DNA of 64,000 nucleotides, from positions 1-64,000 of the forward strand of contig NMRB01002238.1 in the NCBI GenBank assembly GCA_002633025.1. The letters are read 5' to 3'. The notes under the pieces are model-generated. The model made no database searches, was not told where the DNA came from, and saw only the letters and a list, made by a program, of their open reading frames with translations. This document shows positions 35,492 through 47,888 of the stretch, in pieces. The translations under genes were made by a program, and so were the position numbers. Within the stretch, counting starts at the first letter, position 1, and every line of letters begins with the position of its first letter. This DNA comes from Notospermus geniculatus (taxonomy: Eukaryota > Nemertea > Pilidiophora > Heteronemertea > Lineidae).

Positions 35492-35642
35492 GCCTTGACA
35501 AGCCACCAAACATTTCGCCAAAACATACTTCCCAAATGTTGTCGTCATTTTTCCTGACACCGGTTACAAGTAAGTATAAATACAGATCCAATGGTGGTAA
35601 AAAACGATGTTATTCAATTTCTCATGTAAGTCACGCTGTGTG

Positions 35643-35877
35643 TCACATCAGTCCGATCTGATCGTGAATCGAATCCTCGACGATAGAAGCGACAGGTGTC
35701 GGTTGAGATCTGTCGATCATCACCGGTTCAGACTCCCAGAACGTTTTTTTTTCTCCTGATGTACTTTTTGCAGCGGGTGTACTTTTTCCAGCTGTTTTTA
35801 TATCTCCGTCCTTTAGACCCGTTGGCTCCTTTTGCTTCTTGAAACCCACAAAGAGAGACATTATCTGTTCGCGGAAA
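35643..35877 (-). CDS. candidate 3' exon: GPCR helix 8 and C-tail
   Basis: Minus strand. A good splice acceptor (CATCTTTTGCAG) is followed directly by an open frame. Its start reads FREQIMSLFVGFKK, then continues as a Lys/Thr/Ser-rich polar tail (GKSTPAAKSTSGEKKTFW, PVMIDRSQPTPVASIVED) to IGLM and TGA. Known: in rhodopsin-family receptors NPxxY is followed after a few residues by an F(R/K)xxxxxLF amphipathic helix 8 and then a hydrophilic tail. Inferred: this is the last coding exon of such a receptor, entered in phase 2 (one leading T completes the codon). The transmembrane exons would lie at higher coordinates, but I could not find an NPxxY exon between 35.9 and 37.2 kb. Alternatively it could start at the internal Met (35861) as an unrelated small protein. 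Confidence 0.4.
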
Positions 35878-37406
35878 CTGCAAAAGATGGGCGTATCATT
35901 CAGGGAATGGTCTATTCTTGTCGTGTCTGTTAGTTATATCGGGATCACCCTTAGAATCAACCCTTCATCTACGTCACAGCCAATATCATATCAGCAAATC
36001 CAGGTTCATGTCGTCTCTATCCGGCATCTCTAAGGTTTGATAAGAACTCCTATGATTTGAACAGACTTTGTCTGGCTTTAAGAATCAGATGGTGGACATT
36101 GGTTATTGATGTCCCTTAATTGAATTCGTCATTGCTCGACCTGATCAGAATCGTCTGGCATCGCTGAATAGGAAAAGGCTTCGTTAGGTATTTTGCTCAC
36201 GTAGGCTCGTTAAAGATTGATGTCTGAGTATTTGGGGAGGGGAAAAGTCAGCCTTATTATGAGCCAGTAAATGTTAGCAATCGTGGGGAATGAGGTCTTC
36301 GCCATTTCGTGATGTTTACCATCGACTAGTGTGGAATTATCGACTGTGGAGTTTTCGGTACAAGTTATATTAACGTCCATCCAGACTGACTGGTAGTTCT
36401 GCATGAACAAGTTTCGTGTTATTCAATGAAGAACTTACATTCCCGGAGCAATGTTGCACATGAATGTCGGGATAATTATGGACTCTTATATACAAGAGCC
36501 TATATTATGTTATTCCAGGAAATTCGATTGTACCAGAAGCATAACAAATCACATGTGAAATGAGGATTAAAGTCTTAACTGATAGTGCTATGGATGTACG
36601 AAGAATTAAACACAAACTGACTCATTTCATACGACGACGATAACGGTACGGATCGACCAAAAGGAAACAATACTGCGACAAAGATTTCTTTCCAGGCCAT
36701 TTTCTTTCTTACAATCATCACGGCCTGTTTCATCGTTAACTATCTCCTTTGATGTCAGCATCGTATACCAGTCTTTGCGGTTGATTCCATCTTCCTTTAC
36801 TTACCAAAGCACATGATCCTCGTTTTCATAAATACAACTCAAAGCAGCATGTTGACTATTTCCGTATCGCGTTTAAGAAGGAGATGCACCGCAGATAAGA
36901 TGACGTTTGACAAAATAATGGCTGCATGGAGTTACAAATACTACAGGATGTCCCAAATATTTTGCTATTTTGTTTTGTATATTGCCACCTGATCGTGAAT
37001 ATATTATGTTGATCCAACGCCAGCAAGTACATTCTTCTGAACTGCGGTGCTTACTCCTAAACTGCGGTGTTTACATGTTGAATGTAGACTATTCAACTTT
37101 CCCAGGCCCTGACCGAAAATTCTCCAGCACACTTCCAACTCCTGTGCATACAAATCATCATGGATGGTATCCTCCACAGACTGCCTAGATGTACAAAAAA
37201 ATCAACTTCTAAGCGCAGCACTTTGCCGTGCCGCTGTAATTTGTGGCCACAACCGCCTCCAACCCGTTTGTAGTAATATTACAAAAGCCATTATCGATTT
37301 GTTCACCCTGTTGTTACGTTTTCATGCGGACACCTGATCTAAGTTACAGGATAGCAAAGCCAGTTGCGTTCGTGTAAAAAGAGAAGCCAGCGATTAGACA
37401 TCGCCA
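35878..37406. other. unassigned DNA
   Basis: No gene supported. ACAGGATGTCCCAAAT near 36950 resembles the end of the AGGGTGTCC element. A minus-strand frame at 36210-36410 with three N-glycosylation sequons is noted among the rejected items. Confidence 0.3.
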
Positions 37407-37892
37407 TTGATAAAAGCTGTCTCGTTTGATGTTCTCTACTCTACGAGCGTCATGCCTTGTCTTAATAACTCAGTCACATCCTTACATGAGTTTCCTTCAC
37501 CAGTCTTCGCCACGCTTGTCTTTGTGATCGCGTCTCCCGTCGTTTTGACGTACTATGCTATCACCAACACAGCTAGAGGTGTCATGTCAGTTTCTGAAAG
37601 ACGTTTCTTATCTTCAGCAGTGGATAACTACCGCCTGTTGGGCGAGATGACGTTTATTGCCGCGTTTCTTGGCGTTAATTGCACGGTCTTTGACACAGCG
37701 CCCCAAATACGTTCACGAGCTTTCCATATTCCAAGTAAACGCTCTGTAATACTACGAAATATGCTACATGTATATTGTACTTTTTTCTTCTCCCCTGAGC
37801 ATCGTAACGAAGCAGCCGACAAGCCTTCAGAATCAAGGTTGAAACTAGATCCTTACCAATGCGAAAGCCAAGGCCAATACGTTCCTATATGA
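37407..37892 (+). CDS. unrecognised 161-codon frame
   Basis: Longest non-repetitive plus-strand frame. It has one hydrophobic stretch (FATLVFVIASPVVLTYYAI), a second weaker one (GEMTFIAAFLGVNCTVF), and a hydrophilic end (EHRNEAADKPSESRLKLDPY). No domain is recognised and no splice signals decide its borders. The opposite strand has only a 64-codon frame. It could be an exon of a membrane protein or chance. Confidence 0.2.
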   Translation: MIKAVSFDVLYSTSVMPCLNNSVTSLHEFPSPVFATLVFVIASPVVLTYYAITNTARGVMSVSERRFLSSAVDNYRLLGEMTFIAAFLGVNCTVFDTAPQIRSRAFHIPSKRSVILRNMLHVYCTFFFSPEHRNEAADKPSESRLKLDPYQCESQGQYVPI

Positions 37893-39418
37893 AAAGCTAG
37901 AAGAAGTACATTTATAAGTAGTTGGTTAATTTGAAATGGTCAGTAACACGACTGCTTGTCGAGATAACTGCCGACATCTGCCTTATTTCCTGTTGGAAAA
38001 TCTCCCGATCCTGGGCACGTCAGTCACGTCTGGGGCCTGTAGCCAACATCGATAAAGGCTAGGAACCTTAATCACGACCATTCCATATATCCAGACAGAC
38101 GACATTCCCATAAATGGCCATTTCCGGGTTATAACTAGCCCTATGCCATCGCCAAACGTCTGGGAAAACGGATTGCTCTTATAATTCCTTCCACCCTTGT
38201 AAGAGGCAGGAATTATACCCCTGATAGCCCGGTAATTTTCTGGAAGTCACCATTTTGCTGTCCTGGAGGTCATCTTTGGTACAATTGTGGTGAAATGGAC
38301 GATTTATGAGGGTTTATATCATTCGTATTGGCGGTCTACAAACTGACAAACTGTCGTTTTTGATTTGCAGCAGATGGGCCACGGTAAGCCAGAGAAAAGT
38401 ACCAAAGATCCAACGGAGGTGTCGGATATAAATATCGTCATCCCTATAGAATATTGAGAATCAAGAAAACATCCAGTAGGATCAGTTAAATTGGCAGGAA
38501 TGTTCCTGCGCTCCCTATTCCTTAAGATGGTGGTCCGATCTCAATGGAAGCTGCACCTTGGGTCATTGACCGGTGTACACGGAGCATATTTTGAACGTTC
38601 CCCATGTGAGTCTTCCCCTGCTCTTGCCTGACGGAATAAGCAGCGACTTGACAAATAGATCGATATGTTTCTCTGTGTATCCTCTATCTGCCAGCGTCTA
38701 CTAAACAATAAGGGGAAACACTGACACACGGAAACACTACCAGATGTAACACCAGCAGGCGAGATTGAGGAGGCGTTTGGTCTTCGTGTACTTGAACTGT
38801 CCCCCTCGATGCGAAACTACGGTATTCATCTACAGTCTACTTTTTTACACACGCTGCCTCTCTGTTTATTTCCGCTGACGATAGATAAAAATCCCATCAT
38901 ACTTCTCCTTCCGCTATGACATCTCCATGCCGCCATTCAAGTCCGCTATCTCCTCAATGACTTCCTCATCTCACAGACCGAGAGTCGCTTTGCACACAAA
39001 GCACACAATTGACCAATGCCAGGGTCTTATTATTTCATTAGTCTTGCTGATACCCGAGTCTATTACCGATCATGGCCCTTTCATTTCCCTTTCTATACCA
39101 ACAACTGATCGTCTGGAGCTAACCCAGATGGGTCCGTCACAATGTTTGGATATCAACGTGATTATTGGAAGCTCCCGACCCCGTACGTCTATTTGTGTCT
39201 AATAGCCTATTCACTAGGAAGAGCTGGACCAATCACATTGGGTTCAATGGATTCTGATCAGTTTCCCTGTTTGGCTCTCTCTCCAGTCGTCTTCAGATGG
39301 CCATTGATGCTACGTCAATTTCAGCTCGTGACCTGGATGTGTCCTGTTCGTAACAGAAGAAATGGCGGACAGACACAAACGGTCAGCTTGGAGGAGTGCC
39401 TGTCTCAAGTGGAATTTG
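37893..39418. other. unassigned DNA
   Basis: No gene supported. AACCTTAATCACGACCAT near 38064-38081 is shared with the left end of the composite repeats at 59.1 and 61.3 kb. Confidence 0.3.
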
Positions 39419-39785
39419 CTGGGCCCATAAATCAGAGCTCCGTAGATCGCAACTACGCTCTGCTACCGTGTTATTGCAGTGGAATTGTGTGTTGGGCCCA
39501 TAACCCAGAGATGCGTAGATCGCAACTACGCTCTGCTACCATGTTATAGTGTCGCAGTGCAAGCGTGCTGGGCCCATAACCCCGAGATCTCTAGAACCTA
39601 CGCTCTGCTACCATGTTATTGGGGTGCAGTGGAAGTATACTGAGCCAATAACCCAGAGGTCCGTAGATTGCAACTACGCTCTGCTACCATGTTACTCTGG
39701 TGCAGTGCGTGGAAGTGTGCTGAACCCATAACCCAGAGATCCCAAGATCGAAACTACGCTCTGCTACCATTATATAGTGGCTCAG
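39419..39785. repeat. 72-80-bp tandem repeat, five units
   Basis: Units begin TGGGCCCATAACCCAGAG or close variants at 39420, 39493, 39569, 39641 and 39721. Each contains a nearly invariant CTACGCTCTGCTACCATGTT core. The linker after the core (GTGCAGTGGAAGTGTGC type) varies in length and sequence. The core is better conserved than the linker. Confidence 0.95.
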
Positions 39786-41244
39786 TCGTCTCGCAGGTTT
39801 AATGCATTTCTCAGTCTGTGAATGGGTTATTTCACATTAGTTTCCTGAGTGCATCAGGGTTTAGACACGTGGGAATTGCTTTCACCTGCTTACTCTATCC
39901 TGACGACACACCAACGTCGCCAATACGAAGTAATCATTAGCGCAATCGGGCATCGAAGTAAACGAGCCTGATTACCTCCGTACAGCTTATTATTATCCCA
40001 TGCTTGATCGCATGATGTGTGGACCACTCGTGCTACTCGGATTATATGTTTCACAGAACAGTCCATATCGAAATGATAATTGCCTCAGTTGGTCTCAAAG
40101 CGTGCTGTTTACTGGCTTGGTCAATCGTGGGAATACTGATTACCTCTGCCCTGATATACTGGAATGGGTGTCCAGTGGCTTTTAAAGTTAATTACACATT
40201 TCTATGATGTGATGTCGTTTAGTACAGGAGAGTTTGTTATGGTTCCAGATCCATCAGGTTATAGCCCGATCCATGTTTATAGACCTAGGAATCAAATAGG
40301 CTGATCAGTTTTGATTTCAGTTATTTAGGCTAGTCCCAAGCCATCTAGTAGAGCTCCCCTAATACATATAGCCAATCGTTCCAAGGGGAGGGGACCAGTC
40401 TATGACCTTGTTATCATTATATGATTAAGAGGTACAAATAAATAGTTTTTGTGGATGCGTAGTGTCCCCCTTGCGCACTTTTGTTCTGAGAAACCGCATT
40501 ACTTTCTGGATCATCCGTTGCCTTCCTAAACGAGGAGCTTGTCGCTCTCCCAAAAACATGAGAGAGGCGGCATATGGGGACAATGTCCTACTTCATCAAA
40601 TGCATGGCTTCTGAGAAGGATACTTCATTTTCCGCTGGCACCGAAAAAAAATTTACTCTTACCGTATGTATGTGGGAGTTCCGGCTTCATCACCCAACAT
40701 ACAGTGTATAGAAATGCATTCACAAGTTTAATAGACGTTCTCCGTGAAGTGATACATGATTGTACTTGTAAGTTAACATGAGTACACTTGGTATGATATG
40801 TCTTGAGGGAATATCGAGTCACATTCAAAGAAGCTCATTGCAACGAATAATGATTTTAACATACCGGTAAAAAAACGAACGTGGACTCCTCCTAGTATAA
40901 TTTCCTTCTTTAGATGAGATGGAAATGATGTTAGAGACATGAGAGACGCCAGAATTGAAAACATTCTGCTTGGAGGGGTCTCGTTTCTCAATAAGGTATA
41001 ATTTGGTTTCCAATTGTTCGTAGAAATATATGATATGCGCGAAAGAGGATAGAAACCATGTGATGATTGCTGTTAGTCCCATTTCCCTTCGTACCTGTGT
41101 TGTTTTCCTTTTCCCCATTCTGAAATTGAAATCCTATTCGTATATATTTTTTCTGAAACAGCACTAAAGTAACATGTTCATATGTTTCAAGGATTCTTTT
41201 GCTGTATTCTAATCAAGAATCAGTGGTTGGTACACATCATACCT
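39786..41244. other. unassigned DNA
   Basis: No gene or repeat recognised. Confidence 0.3.
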
Positions 41245-41580
41245 TAGAGGGAGACTCCAGTCATTGCTAACTTTTCAATTTTTATCAAGCCATGTAGACT
41301 ATTGCCATGAGTTGTGATGTCACTAGTGTCAATAGGCTGACGACCTTTGTAGTGAAATAGCTAATACTGTGACTGCCTAGGCCTATTGGTTGTACCTTCA
41401 TACACATGACATCATGTGTGCTGTGCAATGGTCCCCTTGGGATCCAATTGAAATACTTAAAATGATGAGTTTGCTGATTTCAAAAAAAATATGACATGTT
41501 GCAGATATCAATGAATTTGAATGTATCAACAATATTTCAAAAATTCAAAATTTTACACAATGAGTGGAGTCTCCCTTTGA
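41245..41580. mobile_element. AGGGAGACTCCA-ended MITE
   Basis: The left end AGAGGGAGACTCCAGTCATT is mirrored by AATGAGTGGAGTCTCCCTTT at the right. Similarity extends into A/T-rich AACTTTTCAATTTTT / AAAAATTCAAAATTTT, about 40 bp of inverted repeat. About 255 bp of non-coding core lies between. Confidence 0.85.
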
Positions 41581-44500
41581 ATCCATCTATAGGTGAATTT
41601 TCAATGTTATGATGTTAGTAGTAGAATGATAACACTATCTATTCAAGGTAGTAGTCAATCGATGAGCCTGGTTGACACGTCGTCTGGGCACTAATGTATA
41701 TTTTAACGTTAAATATTTAATCAGAAGCGATGAACCGATTGAGCACACACCTGTATAGTGTCATTAACACATAAATAAATGGACATGAACAGGCATTAGG
41801 CATCGCTTTAACGGTATTGATATCACATAAAAGGGTGTGTATTGCTATGGTGTTTGTTGATCGGAGCCATGCCCCCCTCTAATTGATTGTGCCACTCTAT
41901 TTGCCCTCGTTATTTGCTACATCGCGTTCAGTGTCCGTTTTTGCTTATGAACCACAGACGGGAATATTGTAACATTCTGCGCGGAACAAAATGACATCAG
42001 ATTTGACATCGTGGCGTTCCGACATGTCGTTACCCAGCAACTGTAAAGTCACAGGATAATTTACTTCAAGTCTACGAAACATTCGTGCCAAATTAGTCCT
42101 AAACGGTGGATTTGTAACCATGGAGATACGATGGTGAATTTGTAGAGAAAGCTAAGATTAAAATGGCATAGGAGAACTTAAAAGAGGTTATTCAAAGACT
42201 CCATTCTATACCGCGATATTACCTCCCCGTAAGGTTTCTTTTTAATCTCAAAGGAAATATGATATATTCGGCCATTTTGAATTGCAGAGGGGTAACTTGA
42301 TGAAGTATAAATCATTTGGGGAAATGAACGCAGACAGTTTAATAGGGATATGAGATCGTATTGGGTTTTATTTAATGAAGTCATTTCATTACCACGCCTG
42401 TTAAATTTCTTACTTTACCAAGTCAATTAAGAATTGCAGTAATAAAGAATGCATTAACGTACTGAAAGTCCAATAAGTACATTGTAAACCATTTGCATGC
42501 CATTCCGACTGCCGTTACTTTCTCTATAGTGCAGCGCATGATATTGTAGCCCTCGGCTTACCAAAAACGTATCTTTTGAAATGTCTACCCTGCAGAACCC
42601 TATTTCTTGTGTGATTTGTAATTCTACTGTCAGATTTCTAGATATTTAATACCTTAAAGATATTTAATACCTAAAGATAATGTATCACGGGTATTTTCGC
42701 GGGCCACGAAAATCATGGTTTATTTACATGTAGTTCGTCTGTGTCCAGTGTTTCTTTGTCTTATGAGTAATTTGTTGGTGGCATGCCCCTCGAGAAAACG
42801 AAGGTATTCAATTTTTATTGGTGGGTTGGTATGCCCCAGAAGTCAAAAAAATATGATGTAAACATCCTTGTTTACAAACACTGAATGTAAACAATGAAGT
42901 CACGCTACATTTTCTTTAAGAGGCAATCTAAATTCAGTACAAGACCACCCTATCCCACGTATCATTCTCCAATTCACATCATTATTACGGTTGTATCTCA
43001 CGAATCGGATATTGGCCATCCACAACCTTGTTATATTGGAATTGCTAAACAATATGAGGGGAGGAACAATGTAGTCGAGATGTACAAGGTAATATTGCTT
43101 ATCGGCCTATTGACTTCTTCCCGATAGCACAATGTAAACAACATTTACTGATGGCAAATTTGATTATTCTGTAAGGTTGCTTCAAGGTTAAACTCCCAAG
43201 AGCCATATTTATTGACGGTCATATACAAGTTATGAGGGAGGACTCAGCAAGGAAATGGTTTGACTGGTAATAACTGAGTCGCGGCGTTGGGTGTTAGATT
43301 ACTTGGTTTTCAACGATTGATCCATCGATAACAACATTCGATAAATTGTCAATTAAGGTACCTAATGATGATTCTGGAACTTCTTCGAAATTCGATGGCA
43401 TCGTTTGGTTTGATTCAAGTATTCTCAACGAATTCTCGGATCATATTCTCAAATTCTCGTGACCTTTGCGAGTATGCAAGTCGAGGCTGAGAGTGACCAT
43501 AGGGTGTCCGAAAATAGATACGTCTTCACATTCTGTGATCAGGTAGAAATCCTCTTTGAGATCATTGCCCGCTCATGGAATGCAGTCTTATAGCTGCGTG
43601 GCTTGACACTTCCATTGGTCAGTTCCTGAGAGGCGGATGAAGCTGAAAAAGAAATCGAGATGAGGCTACGATGAATTCGTTTTTGCCGACTTCCCTTCAA
43701 AATTTTCTTCAGCCAGTTTGTTTGTTAGTGGAAATCATGGTTAGAATTCTGTCTCTTTTATTTGAATGTGGTTTGACTTCTTTCAAATGAATGTTAAGCA
43801 TTTAAAACATTGGACAGCACTGGTATGACGACACAATTTGACCATCAAGTATGCACCCCACGATGAACGTCTGAAATCCAAACTGATTGCTCTGAATGTT
43901 ATCCAAAACAGCCCCCTCATCGCTGACGAAATCGAATTCAAGTCGCCTATGAAGTTTTATTGGTTGTATATATCACATTTTCTCAGTAACCTTAATGGTG
44001 TATGTCTGGATGTTACTCCATTCGACAACATACTGACGCCAAAAAAATGTCTGCAGTTCAATTTGACAAATCAGGATTAATGAACTTGGTATTCAACAGA
44101 ATTTTTCCTCAGGCCATTCCAGCTCCACCCCGACCGGATATCATTGCCATAAAAAAGCCTTAAGTAGGCAAAAAGGGTTCATTATGAAAAGCTTACAAAG
44201 TTGTTTGAATGCAAGAGTAATCATGGGTTTTGTGCTAGTTAGGAATGTAAATTCAGTTGATTTCGGTACCGGTACTGAAAGTTTGCATATCTATGGTTGA
44301 AAATGTCAAACGAACTGCCATTAGAAACGAAAGAATGCAAAAAAACTCTTGAATTATGCCTTGAGGGAGGATGGTGGCCATGTCGATAAGAGATTGGCTG
44401 GGGTATCATACTGTGACAAGAGTATGGAAAATGTCATTTCTATTCCATCGCCGGGAACCATTCGAAAGCGTCTGATGATTAAGTAGGACCAAGTGTACTT

Positions 44501-45163
44501 TCTTTCACACTTAGGCCATCACTTGATTAGCTTGTATTGGATATAGATGACGTGGTGCCATTACCAGAGACGAGACGTCCTCCCCAGAAGTCAGCGGAAC
44601 GTATGGAATTGAAAGACATCCGTCGAAAGCTTTTCTATCCTGTCGATTTCTCCGAATCACTCAGTCGTTACAAGTAACCGTTAATTGCTAACGAGATCAA
44701 TAATTTCCATCTGGAACCAAACTTGCGATGGTGGAACTGTTCATTTTGACAAATGTCATCGTGATGTTTGACTTTTTTTGTGTGGAAGTCAGAGCATGAA
44801 TGCTAACGAAGGGTAGATTCTAGACTTTCCTGTAACATGCGTGAAGGGGGCACACAAGAATGGTATACTTCTATCTCTCTTAATAGTCTCCACTACATGT
44901 ATATGATTAGCTAAACATGTCTGTGAGAAATGTACCTTTATCCACTTAGAGCCTCTATCCAGTAGAAGTTGAGGATACCAAGTCACTATCATTACTATCC
45001 AGCTCTTAGGCAAATGTCTTGTCTCAGCTGGTTACAAGAGGGCCAGAAATGGGTAACATTTGGTCGATTTTAGGACTTTTAAAAATTGAAGTTGAATATC
45101 ATGGACTGGGCCTTCTTCCAAAGAAAGAGAGAGCACAAAAGTTCACACACAAAATGATAATGT
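41581..45163. other. unassigned DNA
   Basis: No gene supported over 3.6 kb. A small direct repeat (AGATATTTAATACCT, twice) lies near 42642-42675. ATAGGGTGTCCGAAAA near 43500 resembles the end of the AGGGTGTCC element. Confidence 0.3.
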
Positions 45164-45331
45164 AGGAAGTCAACGTCCAAAATTTCGAAAATTTTCGGCC
45201 CAAACCGGGGTCTTCCTCAGGCCCTTTTCAGTAAGAAGCTCCTTTTTTCTGGAGTTTCTTTCTGAAAAGTGCCTGAGGAAGACCCCTATAGGGGTCGAAA
45301 ATTTGCGAACTTTTGGAAGTTGACTTCCTAT
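45164..45331. mobile_element. TCTTCCTCAGGC foldback element
   Basis: TAGGAAGTCAAC opens and GTTGACTTCCTA closes the element. Inside, CGGGGTCTTCCTCAGGC pairs with GCCTGAGGAAGACCCC, and AAAATTTTCGG with TCGAAAATTT. A half copy is at 26601-26660. Confidence 0.85.
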
Positions 45332-46736
45332 TTATTATCGAGTGGGCCTTCATGATAATTTATTAGCCTATATGGCAAATCAGACTGAGTGTTCGTCACT
45401 ATAGCCTCTTCGTTAAAGATGAAGTAGACGGTGCTAACCAGATCAGAAAGTGATAGGTTACATTGTAGCTTGATTGGAATGCTTCCAACACTGCCTCTCT
45501 ACGTCTCACTTTTCCTACCAGTCACTTGTAATTCTGTCATCTCCCAATTAAAAAACTGATTTGCAAGTGTTTTCCGGCGCAGCAACCGTCATCGATTCCA
45601 GTGGCCGGTGTAATCATGGTTTTTCTGGGTGATAAACCGATTAAGGCAACCACCGTCCTCAGCCAGAAAAATCGCCAGAAGATTTTATAACACCCCATAG
45701 GAAATCATAGAGGATATCCATCAAATCTGTATACGGAACTACCGGTGAATCAATCTAGTCTTACATTTCTCACCACAGGTCCAGAAATGGCCAGTCCGTT
45801 GCTGCCTAAAGGCAGCCGCCTCTCACATCAGGAAATCACGAGTCTATCCTGTGCAATTTGCGTCACACGATTTCTCAGTATCTTGTATAATTATCAGACA
45901 TAGTGGTTAGTGTACCTGGAAACCATACACTAATGGGTTCCCATCTGGTTACTTTGGGGAGATGTATTTTTGATGACCGGCTGAAGACGTTACAACGCGT
46001 TACCGCGTCTCCAATGTGTATTCGTAGCAATGATAAAACCGATTATACCATCATCTCAGAGTTAATGCAGTACATCATCAGTCCCTCACTAGTTATTCGG
46101 CGCCTTTATCTAGATTTCCACATATCACATGAAGACATGATCATTGAAAACGACCTTAAGAATATCGTTCATAAATTGATCTCCCAGCTCGACTCAAATG
46201 AAAAATATCTCGTCCATCACTGTAGCTGTAAATCATCCGATAGGGCAGTTCGGTGTATATCTCTCATATAAATCATTAAGAAGAAAGAATTCTCTTTCAA
46301 ATGCGATAATCATTAGACATGTTGGTCTTCTGCGATGAAAGAGGGATAGACATTTGGTAGTATGGATAGGAACTGCTTCTAAAGGAAGTTCTTACTGATT
46401 AGGGCTTCATTCATCAAGCGTGTGGAACCTCGTAAAATGTCTTATCGTCAATGTCGTGGGCTAGTAATCAAGATGATATATTTCGTCCTTAAAGCGAATT
46501 GATATAATGACGAACAGTCATCAAGTGTTTCATTTCGATTGAAATTTCATGACACTAAAACTATCGCAGTACCGCAAATGACGTCGCCACTTTGCAGATG
46601 GCAGCACAGTCAGTGTGATGAGTTTGTTCCATCGAGATAGCGCCGGGAGATGATGACGAGGTTAAACAAATTCCGCCTAGAGGCGGAACTCTAGGCGGAA
46701 CTCTAACTGGCTACCAAGGATCTGGTTGATAATGAA
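45332..46736. other. unassigned DNA
   Basis: A plus-strand frame at 45903-46271 (122 codons) is protein-like in composition but unrecognised. A small repeat of AGGCGGAACTCTA lies near 46680-46702. Confidence 0.3.
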
Positions 46737-47045
46737 ATGCAACAAAGCTTGAATGGAAGACTGGGAAACACGAATAGACGAATCGACATTGCCTACTTAC
46801 GCTACAGGGGATCGCAATATGATAAGTCTGTAAGAAAAACGGACAGAAGCGGATATAAATGCGTTATGCACGCACGCTTTGATATATCGATAGCTTTGAA
46901 CTTGATCATAAGGCTTAGGAAGCTGGGAGAAATACGGCCTGTTCGTAAGCGACGGGCGAAAAAAGGACGCCGAGGTGTACGATCTGAGATCGCGTCAATG
47001 TTTTTCCCTGTCAGGACATTCGACATTGACATAACGATCACCTGA
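46737..47045 (+). pseudogene. possible LINE ORF fragment
   Basis: 102-codon frame with LNLIIRLRKLGEIRPVRK followed by RRAKKGRRGVRSE. Known: many non-LTR retrotransposons have, ahead of the endonuclease domain, a stretch of the type LRxLGLxRPxRRRGxRxGRR. The resemblance is short and rests on basic residues. No endonuclease or reverse transcriptase motif follows; the frame ends just before a tRNA-like fragment. It is either a 5' LINE fragment or chance. Confidence 0.25.
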
Positions 47046-47082
47046 ACAGCAGTATTTGACCATTTTTGTTAGATATTTCGGG

Positions 47083-47160
47083 TCTTGTACATGGCGCAGG
47101 TTAGACATCAGCTCCTACCACTGAGTTCATGGGTTCGATTTCTGGGCGTACCAATCTTGC
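47083..47160 (+). mobile_element. tRNA-derived SINE-like head
   Basis: TGGCGCAGGTTAG (A-box like, from 47092) and GGGTTCGATTTC (B-box like, from 47131) lie about 40 bp apart, as in a tRNA. The outer GTAC/GTAC can pair. No clear anticodon arm identity is seen. A strong palindrome follows at 47179-47239. Confidence 0.5.
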
Positions 47161-47178
47161 GACAAAACTGATGAGTCT

Positions 47179-47239
47179 CTCCGACAGCAGTGCAGACAAA
47201 TACATGTATTACATGTATTTGTCTGCACTTCTGTCGGAG
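47179..47239. repeat. 30-bp palindrome with one-base loop
   Basis: CTCCGACAGCAGTGCAGACA and then AATACATGTA at the left are mirrored by TACATGTATT, then TGTCTGCACTTCTGTCGGAG. There is one mismatch in 30 pairs and a single T between the arms. It could extrude as a cruciform or, if transcribed, form a short hairpin. Confidence 0.95.
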
Positions 47240-47319
47240 CATTAAATGCATTAAATGCACATGTTGGCCACATCTCTGAAAGTAATTATTTGGAAGCCTA
47301 CTGATCCATTTCCAATGAC

Positions 47320-47888
47320 TAAGGCTCGTCTACACCATCATACATTTGTTCAAAACATCATCATACATTTGTATGATGATGTCCAAGCTCGTTTGTCGAT
47401 TTCTGTCTCGTGACAATGCAGCTAAAAGTTTGAACATCATCATACATTGTTCAAAGCAGCATCATAATCTTGTATGATGATGTTCAAGTTTGTTGTGGAT
47501 TTCGATCTACAGTCCAACATTCATGGACTTTGTATGATGAAGTATGATGGAGAAAGGATAATGTTGGATGATGTTCACACGATCATACATTTGTCCCTGA
47601 ACATCATCACACATTTTTTTGGGATGTTTTGCATTGGCAAGATGAAACATGCAGCTAAAAATTTGAACATCATCATACATGTTCAGGTTTGTTGGGAAAA
47701 CAGTCCACACGATCATACATTTGTCCATGAACATCATCATACAAATTTGAACATCATCATACATGTTGGTTGCTGTTCAAGTTTGTTGGGAAAACAGCCT
47801 ACACAATCAAATATCTGTCCATGAACATCATCATACAAATGTATAAGGATGTTTTGAACAAATGTATGATCGTGTAGACGGGCCTTAA
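47320..47888. mobile_element. foldback element with CATCATACATTTG core
   Basis: The left end AAGGCTCGTCTACACCATCA and the right end (in complement) AAGGCCCGTCTACACGATCA both continue into TACATTTGTTCAAAACATC. The core is a run of direct and inverted copies of ACATCATCATACATTTG and TTCAAGTTTGTTG-type blocks, so it can fold in many registers. It carries no transposase. The flanks are palindromic (TAAGGC / GCCTTA), so the exact target duplication is ambiguous. Confidence 0.9.

Noticed and set aside
35244-35591. Frames on both strands across the N at 35445
   Set aside because: They are products of a palindromic MITE and cross an undetermined base.
36210-36410. Minus-strand frame with three N-glycosylation sequons and plausible acceptor (TTCATGCAG) and donor (GATGGTAAAC)
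   Set aside because: The implied 79-base exon does not match the phase of the candidate GPCR exon at 35643-35877, and the distance leaves no room for transmembrane exons. Too weak to call.
47474-47824. 116-codon frame rich in IIHV/HHTN repeats
   Set aside because: It lies wholly in the CATCATACATTTG foldback core; low-complexity repeat translation.
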